Assembly (NCBI GenBank): GCA_000149225.2
Contig: CM000694.1
Span: 744,001-808,000 of the forward strand
Length of the DNA stretch: 64,000 nucleotides
Reading direction: 5' to 3'
Source: Lachancea kluyveri NRRL Y-12651
Lineage: Eukaryota; Ascomycota; Saccharomycetes; Saccharomycetales; Saccharomycetaceae
A program made the translations under genes and the position numbers. The notes beneath the pieces are model-generated. The model was not told where the DNA came from. It made no database searches and saw only the letters and a program-made list of their open reading frames with translations. This document shows positions 58,236 to 64,000 of this stretch, one piece after another (position 1 is the first letter of the stretch; each line of letters begins with the position of its first letter).

Positions 58236-59425
58236 GACTACTTGTTTTCGTTTTCGGTTTGGCGATGTACTCCTGTATCGCGCAGGTATCTAAAAATAAC
58301 AACTCCTTTATAGTGGATTTTCAGCGCAAAGCTTCTGTTTTTTCGGGACCAAAAAAAAGGCGTCGCGCGGCAAGGCTTTTTTTTTCTGGCAGTAAGCATG
58401 CGTTACCCCCCCAATAGATGACGTGCGACCATAATATTGGTGCATGGGCGTATAATCACCCACTCTACAACATTACGAGGGGAGAGGAGGGAAGATGTGA
58501 GGCGTATAGGCATACGGCTTATGTGGTTGCTGGTCACGTGCGAGATGCTTTCCGTGCAGGTGTCGGATAAGGTACATATGTGTGATTATGCAACAACAGA
58601 TGGGTGGACGTGCTTCTCAATGTCATATTTTGGGGATGCGTAAAGTGTTTTAGACAGTTTGAACCGCCCTTAGTGGTTAAAAGGTCGGTACACCCAAATG
58701 ATTTGTTTTTATACGCATCGCTGTCCGTTCGGTCCTGCTGTGATATTTCATCTGGATCGGCATTGAACTGTAGTGCGCGGCGTCATATCGTTTGTGCTAC
58801 CAATTTGTTGAATTGAACGTAATTTTGGGCTGCAATAGAGCAGCCCGTTCTCTTTTAGGCTTTCCGCTATTTTCTGTAAGTGTCACGAGGCCATTGCGTT
58901 TGAAAACACCAGATTTTTATGCGTTGTAGCTCTAAAACAGCTCAGATCCGTTGTATTCAAGTCTCATCGTAACGTATGTTTCCTCTGAGCACCTGGTTTA
59001 GACTTTACGGGCTACTGTTTTTTTCTTTGAGCATTTGGTTTTTTGGTTCCTGTCATCTCAGCACCGGCAGTCTTGGTGTTTTTTCTGTATACGAAATGGG
59101 TCTTTTCATATGTTCCGCGACCGCTGAAACGAGGGAACGCTTGACGGAGAAAGTGGGCGAGAACTAAGACGGGGCAGAGAGGGTTACACGGGAAAACGCT
59201 GATAGTTCGTTTGTGTTTCAGGATTAAGGAAAGTACTGGAACGTGATTACTAACAGGAAGGCGGAAAAAAACAAACTTGCTGACACATTAATACAAACTG
59301 CAAGAATCTATAAATGAGAGAAGAAAAAATTAAAAAAAAAAGATGGTATAGAACAAAGATACCTCCTGGATTTTACTAGGAAAAAAAAGATATCACAAAG
59401 ACGTTAAAAGAAAGTAAAGGCGCAA
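58236..59425. other. Divergent region RLM1 / YPL088W-like
   Basis: A long divergent promoter interval of about 1.2 kb. It contains C-rich and T-rich runs at 58375-58415, a GTCACGTG Cbf1-type site at about 58534, and TTACTAA at 59247-59253, a Yap1-type core 170 bp before the aldo-keto reductase. Short frames here have no relatives. Confidence 0.45.
59247..59253 (+). promoter_or_regulatory. Yap1-type core TTACTAA
   Basis: A match to the common Yap1 response element, 173 bp before the YPL088W-like oxidoreductase. Aryl-alcohol-dehydrogenase-like genes are often oxidant-induced in yeast. A single short match. Confidence 0.35.
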
Positions 59426-60454
59426 ATGACACTACCGAAACCAGTTAGATTGGGTTCATCAGGCTTAAAAATTTCACCAATTATAGTTGGTTGCATGTCC
59501 TATGGTTCCAAGGCATGGGCACCATGGGTGCTTGACAATGAAGAGGAAATTTTCAAGGTGCTGAAACACTGTTATGACAATGGATTGCGTACTTTCGACA
59601 CCGCTGATTTTTATAGCAACGGTTTAAGCGAACGTTTGGTGGGCAAATTTTTGAAGCGTTACAATATCAATAGAGAGACTGTTGTGATTCTAACCAAGGT
59701 TTTCTTCCCCGTAGATGAAACTTTGGACCTCTCTCACAGCAAGGGCATGGACGAAGCGACACAGTTGACCGTGGCAAATCAACGCGGCTTGTCTCGTAAA
59801 CATATATTGGACGGTGTTGCCAAATCGGTCGAGAGACTGGGCACTTATATCGATGTTCTCCAAATCCACAGATTCGATACTGAAACCCCGGTAAACGAAA
59901 CCATGAAAGCTTTAAACGACGTTGTTTCGAAAGGTTATGCCAGATATATCGGTGCTTCTAGTATGCTGGCTACACAGTTTGCAGAGCTGCAATTTGTTGC
60001 TGAAAAACATGATTGGTTTAAATTTATTAGTTCTCAATCTTGCTACAATCTGCTTTACCGTGAAGATGAGAGAGAGCTGATTCCCTTTGCTAAAAGACAC
60101 AACATTGGGTTGATACCATGGTCTCCTAATGCGAGAGGCGTATTGACAAGGCCATTGGGCACCCAGACTCTCAGACATAGTACAGATTTCGGGTTAAAAA
60201 GGATTAGTGCCTTCGACTTACAACCACACGAAGAAGAAATCGTTCGTCGTGTCGGTGAGATTGCCGAGAAGCGAGGCGTGACGATGGCTGTAGTTTCTAT
60301 TGCTTGGGTCTTGAGTAAAGGCTGCTACCCCATCGTTGGGTTAAGCTCTACAGAACGGGTGGATGAGACTATAAAGGCTGTGGAATTTAAACTTACGGAA
60401 GAAGAAGCTACTTATTTAGAAGAGCCTTACAGACCAAGGGCTTACTTGAGTTGA
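59426..60454 (+). CDS. Aldo-keto reductase, YPL088W-like (aryl-alcohol dehydrogenase family)
   Basis: A 342-residue AKR, the same length as YPL088W and at the same place relative to RLM1 and YDC1. The fold starts MTLPKPVRLGSSGLKISPII, and the catalytic tetrad is visible as Asp58, Tyr63, Lys91 and His148 (FDTADFYSNG, LTKVFF, LQIHRFD). The NADP-binding C-terminal region contains IVGLSSTERVDETIKAVEF. S. cerevisiae YPL088W is a putative aryl-alcohol dehydrogenase with no settled physiological substrate. The gene appears intact. Confidence 0.92.
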   Translation: MTLPKPVRLGSSGLKISPIIVGCMSYGSKAWAPWVLDNEEEIFKVLKHCYDNGLRTFDTADFYSNGLSERLVGKFLKRYNINRETVVILTKVFFPVDETLDLSHSKGMDEATQLTVANQRGLSRKHILDGVAKSVERLGTYIDVLQIHRFDTETPVNETMKALNDVVSKGYARYIGASSMLATQFAELQFVAEKHDWFKFISSQSCYNLLYREDERELIPFAKRHNIGLIPWSPNARGVLTRPLGTQTLRHSTDFGLKRISAFDLQPHEEEIVRRVGEIAEKRGVTMAVVSIAWVLSKGCYPIVGLSSTERVDETIKAVEFKLTEEEATYLEEPYRPRAYLS

Positions 60455-61312
60455 ACGTTCCTTTACCACGGGACGTCTTCCACCCACGCCCCTTCCATTT
60501 TCTCTTCCCCTCCCTCCTTTCACGATACGTTTGTTTTCTAACTCTATAGTTGAATGTCAGCAGATATCCTACCGTCTCAAAAATCCGCAGTACAGCAGCC
60601 TTATAAGCTCCAACGGATTGAGAAACGTCCTAGCCTGAATGCTTAACGATATACTAAACACCAAGCAACGACATTTCAATAAACACATACGCTTTCTAGT
60701 AATCCTACACTATCTAGGTTTATACTAAAGAAAAACAGAAAATGAAAAAAAAATAAAAAAAAATAAAAAAAAAGGAGGAAAGAACATTCCCAACGTTGAA
60801 GGCACTCGGCAAATTGACTATTAAAGGCCAATATACAGTTGTGTTTGTTCATGGACAGACGCCTCGAGCCAAAAATAGCTCGATTTGGGTGTTGATATCA
60901 GAATCGCTGTCCCACTCTTTTTTAACTTTTCAAATACGTTTCCAACCTCCGTGCGTTTCCCACAAGCATAGGGTCAGAGGCTTTCAGAAATGGCAGTTGT
61001 AGGTTATACACGCGTCGGCTTTACTCTGTTAAATCCGTACACCGCGTAACGGATCACGGAAACAGGGAGGGTTGCGGGATAGCGGACTATATAGGTTTTA
61101 TCCCCACACACTTATCAGAAGTAGTGACAGCAAAAGGATCAGCATTTTTTTTTCTTTTCAAAATATTCCCGGATTAACTCCCCCAACCAATCTTTGTTCA
61201 GAATGCTTATATAACATTTACTATATAAACTGAGAGATTATTTGTTTCTTCTTGGCTTTTTAGCTTGGTGGGAAAACTTGATTTCTAATACGACACAGTC
61301 ATCATCTTAAAA
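60455..61312. other. Intergenic YPL088W-like to SDR
   Basis: About 860 bp. It has an A-rich low-complexity tract at 60741-60773, then a GC-richer promoter-like section with AGGGAGGGTTGCGGG-type sequence near 61067, TATATAGG at about 61090 and TTATCCCCACAC after it. The C-rich block could bind Mig1- or Msn-type zinc-finger factors; this is inference. Confidence 0.4.
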
Positions 61313-62158
61313 ATGTCAAAAACGATAGCAACAGGACTTCCAATACCTCAGCCGGCTCCCAAACTTCCAGATCATGTTATGGACATGTTTTCTTTAAAAG
61401 GCAAAGTTGCTTGTGTTAGCGGTGCTTCTTCAGGAATCGGTAGTGCGGTAGCAGTTGCATTTGCACAAGCAGGCGCCAATCTTGCTGTCTGGTACAATTC
61501 CAACTCCGAATTGATAAAAGAAGCCGAAGAGCTCTCAAAAAAATACGGCGTCAGGGTCAAAGCTTACAAGTGTTCTGTGACAGATGAACAACAAGTCAAG
61601 TCCACGATCGAGCAAGTGTACCAAGACTTTGACAAAAAAATTGACATTTTTGTCGCCAATGCGGGTGTTCCATGGACCAAGGGACCATTGGTGGAAGCTG
61701 AAGAGAATGGAACTGCTGCTGCAGAATGGGATAAAGTTGTTCAAACCGATTTTCAAGGTGTCTATTACTGTAGCAAGTACATTGGTGCTATTTTCAAGAG
61801 ACAGGGAAAGGGCTCTCTAGTGATCACAGCATCGATGTCAGGCCATACGGTCAACGTTCCGCAGTTGCAAGCATGCTACAATGCCGTGAAAGCAGGTGTC
61901 ATTCATATGGCAAGATCTTTGGCCGTGGAATGGGCAGGATATGCCCGTGTCAATAGTGTTTCCCCAGGCTACATTGCAACACCTATTTCTAAGTTCGTCG
62001 ATGAAAACCTGAAGAAACAATGGCACCAATTGACCCCTCTAGGAAGGGAAGCTTTGCCACAAGAACTAGTTGGTGCTTATCTCTATCTGGCATCAGATGC
62101 ATCTACCTATACCACTGGTACCGATATTATTGTCGATGGCGGCTACTGTGCCCTTTAA
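61313..62158 (+). CDS. Short-chain dehydrogenase, Sou1-type (sorbose reductase / mannitol dehydrogenase group)
   Basis: A 281-residue classical SDR. Markers are the cofactor motif SGASSGIG (36-43), NAG (116-118), the catalytic Ser174 in ITASMSGH, and Tyr189 with Lys193 in YNAVK. The C-terminus [20 protein letters not shown] then [11 protein letters not shown] is typical of fungal NADP-dependent polyol/ketose reductases. Length and overall pattern fit Candida albicans Sou1, an NADPH-dependent L-sorbose reductase; related enzymes reduce fructose to mannitol. S. cerevisiae lacks a gene here, so this is either an ancestral gene lost there or an insertion in this lineage. Substrate is not determinable from sequence. 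Confidence 0.85.
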   Translation: MSKTIATGLPIPQPAPKLPDHVMDMFSLKGKVACVSGASSGIGSAVAVAFAQAGANLAVWYNSNSELIKEAEELSKKYGVRVKAYKCSVTDEQQVKSTIEQVYQDFDKKIDIFVANAGVPWTKGPLVEAEENGTAAAEWDKVVQTDFQGVYYCSKYIGAIFKRQGKGSLVITASMSGHTVNVPQLQACYNAVKAGVIHMARSLAVEWAGYARVNSVSPGYIATPISKFVDENLKKQWHQLTPLGREALPQELVGAYLYLASDASTYTTGTDIIVDGGYCAL

Positions 62159-62496
62159 AATTGATTAAATTTTCTATGAAGTGAATTATATTCCAATAAA
62201 TAACTATATATCTGAAACAGTCTCTCAACCATTTTTCTCTTCTTTTCTTTGCTTATTTAGCCGCTTTTCCTTGGGCAGCGTTGACAGTATCCGTCCCGCA
62301 TTGCGCCATTTTTTCGCGATATCCAATAGCAGCAATAATCAAGTGACACTCTGCTATAAAAAGGGACAGTTCAATACTTAAACGAGAACAGGAGTAAAGG
62401 GATATATATAAGATCCATTAGGCGTCCAACTCACTTAAAAAACGAATCACAGAGAAATCTTATTTCCATACACAAGGGTCACATCCACTTTAAAAC
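62159..62496. other. Intergenic SDR to YDC1
   Basis: About 340 bp between plus-strand genes, with a TATATATAAG at about 62403 some 95 bp before the YDC1 start. Nothing else was recognised. Confidence 0.45.
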
Positions 62497-63453
62497 ATGA
62501 AGAACTTTTTATTCAAGCCTTATCCCGTCCCCCCTACAACGGGCTTTTGGGGTACACCCACATCAACGATCGACTGGTGTGAAGAGAATTACGTTATTTC
62601 TCATTATGTTGCCGAATGGTCGAATACTTTGACTAATAGTATTTTTGTTCTCTTGGCAGCATTTGTGACTTACTCTGCATTGCGTAATAGATTAGAAACC
62701 AGATTCATAATGATCGGTCTTGGATTTGGCCTTGTAGGTGTCGGGTCATGGCTATTTCATATGACTCTACAGTACAAGTACCAGCTGCTGGACGAGCTAC
62801 CTATGGTTTATGCCACATGCATTCCTGCTTGGAGTATATTCTGTGAAGAGAAAGACTCTTTGAAGAGAACTCCGTCGGTTGCCAAACAATGGACTGTTGG
62901 CATGCTTATATTTATGGGTGCTAACATACTAACTTTGATTTATCTGATCTATAGAGATCCAACAATTCACCAGGTAGGATATGCGATCATTAACGTCATA
63001 GTTATCATCTCAGCAGGCATTTTGACATCTAAACATGTACAAGACCCTCGTGCTAGGAGAAACTTGCATGTTTCGATGCTGTTGGGAATTACCTTGTTTC
63101 TTGCTGGCTTTTTCTTGTGGCAGTTAGATGTTCATTTTTGTTCTTTCTGGATTAATATTAGAAGAAACTTTCTTCAATTACCACTGGGCATTTTGTTGGA
63201 GTTGCATGCTTGGTGGCATTTACTAACAGGAACAGGAGTTTACTTCTACATCGTTTACCTCGAATATTTGAGGTTACTGATGCATGGAAAAGGTGATGAC
63301 TACCTGTTTGTCTGGAGGTGGAAGCTTTTGCCTGAGGTAATCCACCGTGGTAACTCTATCGGTACTAAATATTCTTTAGAGTTCTGTGGGAAATACTTCG
63401 AAGAGCCTGAAAAGTATGTTGTTGATGAGATGATTAGGCGTAAGAGCGAGTAG
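62497..63453 (+). CDS. YDC1: Alkaline ceramidase Ydc1/Ypc1
   Basis: A 318-residue ER membrane ceramidase, the single counterpart of YDC1 (YPL087W) and YPC1 (YBR183W). It hydrolyses dihydroceramide or phytoceramide and can run in reverse. Seven membrane segments are visible. Zinc-site motifs of the CREST superfamily are [15 protein letters not shown] (with the Ser), [20 protein letters not shown] (His and Asp) and [13 protein letters not shown] (two His). The N-terminus [16 protein letters not shown] matches the family. Preference between the two substrates cannot be read from sequence. Confidence 0.96.
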   Translation: MKNFLFKPYPVPPTTGFWGTPTSTIDWCEENYVISHYVAEWSNTLTNSIFVLLAAFVTYSALRNRLETRFIMIGLGFGLVGVGSWLFHMTLQYKYQLLDELPMVYATCIPAWSIFCEEKDSLKRTPSVAKQWTVGMLIFMGANILTLIYLIYRDPTIHQVGYAIINVIVIISAGILTSKHVQDPRARRNLHVSMLLGITLFLAGFFLWQLDVHFCSFWINIRRNFLQLPLGILLELHAWWHLLTGTGVYFYIVYLEYLRLLMHGKGDDYLFVWRWKLLPEVIHRGNSIGTKYSLEFCGKYFEEPEKYVVDEMIRRKSE

Positions 63454-64000
63454 TTCACGATTCTAGGCAGATCACTTAGTTACTTATTTTTTTTTCTTTT
63501 CCCGATTGACAATTTTCATTGTTTCTTCTCATTTTCTGCGTTTTTATGTTTCCAGCCCTTCCTTTTGTCAAACATTTCTTCTTCGAGAACATTTTAATAT
63601 TCATCCGATGATCTTTTAGTTTTAAAAATTTTTAGTATGTTCATCATCCTTATTTTCCCGCTTTAAACTGTTATCGCTATAATTTTTAAACTTTACCTAT
63701 CTGATCATTTTTAGGTCGATGAAAGACAACAGTTAAGCACTTTGTGGTTCTCAGATTCTAAACGCTTCCTTGACTATTCTGAAAACAACGTTACCATACA
63801 TATACTTGTACAGGTCTTACTAGGCATATTCATATTTTTGTTCACGATAATAACTAGGAAAAGTATCTAACAATGTGCAATCTTTATTTCCGTAGATATA
63901 AGGAGGCTCAACCTTGTTTTCTAAGGTCTTAGCATTATTAAAGAAGAAAAAAGTTGTGTATACATCCTGTTTATTTTCATCTGGTCTGTATATATATTAA
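63454..64000. other. Intergenic, right edge of window
   Basis: AT-rich 3' flank of YDC1, T-rich near 63485-63500. No reading frame, tRNA or LTR was recognised up to the end of the window. Confidence 0.45.

Noticed and set aside
58534-58541. GTCACGTG as a possible centromere CDEI element.
   Set aside because: No AT-rich CDEII follows and no CDEIII (TTTCCGAA core) lies at the right distance; more likely a Cbf1 site or chance.
59246-59256. TACTAAC followed closely by CAG before the YPL088W-like gene, as a 5' UTR intron end.
   Set aside because: No convincing GTATGT donor was found upstream at a normal distance, and the gene does not need an extra exon. A Yap1-type site is the simpler reading.

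Overview
This is eukaryotic nuclear DNA from a budding yeast of the family Saccharomycetaceae. Genes are compact and mostly intronless, the two introns use GTATGT and TACTAAC signals, and nearly every protein resembles a named Saccharomyces cerevisiae protein. Gene order shows a lineage that did not undergo the whole-genome duplication. Genes that S. cerevisiae keeps on chromosome II (ARL1, UBS1, TYR1, POP7, PEX32, NPL4, SEC66, UMP1, SWD3, ECM31, FZO1, DTR1) alternate here with genes it keeps on chromosome XVI (YPL107W, MSD1, FMP30, ELP4, ATG21, INA17, MGR2, MSY1, ERI1, PNG1, SEC62, NOG1, SSU1, GLR1, YPL088W). Where S. cerevisiae has a duplicated pair (SSE1/SSE2, SMY2/SYH1, EHT1/EEB1, RPS6A/B, RLM1/SMP1, YDC1/YPC1) there is one copy here. 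A Zygosaccharomyces, Torulaspora or Lachancea type yeast fits; the species cannot be fixed by eye.

Layout. 0.5-8.7 kb: ARL1, UBS1, TYR1, a DAL3-like ureidoglycolate lyase at a non-clustered locus, a small YPL108W-like gene, POP7, PEX32, and a YPL107W-like oxidoreductase-like protein. 8.9-20.7 kb: an SLC26-type transporter with an apparent 5' frameshift, SSE1, NPL4, SEC66, SMY2/SYH1, UMP1, SWD3. 21-32 kb: MSD1, a solo Ty1/Ty2-type LTR beside tRNA-Glu, an Eat1/Imo32-type hydrolase, an MCH-type transporter, ECM31, FMP30. 32-47 kb: ELP4, ATG21, INA17, MGR2, MSY1, ERI1, PNG1, EHT1/EEB1, FZO1, SEC62, NOG1. 47.7-63.5 kb: DTR1, a 1.9 kb gap, SSU1, GLR1, intron-containing RPS6, intron-containing RLM1, a YPL088W-type aldo-keto reductase, a Sou1-type short-chain dehydrogenase, and YDC1/YPC1.

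The genes are independent monocistronic units and not a pathway cluster. Recurring themes are mitochondrial biogenesis (MSD1, MSY1, INA17, MGR2, FZO1, FMP30), ER translocation and proteostasis (SEC62, SEC66, NPL4, UMP1, SSE1, PNG1), and sulfur or redox handling (SulP transporter, SSU1, GLR1). Readable promoter elements support several calls: a heat-shock element before SSE1, Rpn4 PACE elements near UMP1 and NPL4, PAC plus RRPE before NOG1, and paired Rap1 sites before RPS6. I found no convincing novel multi-gene system. The best leads are the SulP frameshift, the tandem splice acceptor in RLM1, the GC-rich patch before RPS6, the DAL3 locus, and a few small unexplained reading frames.
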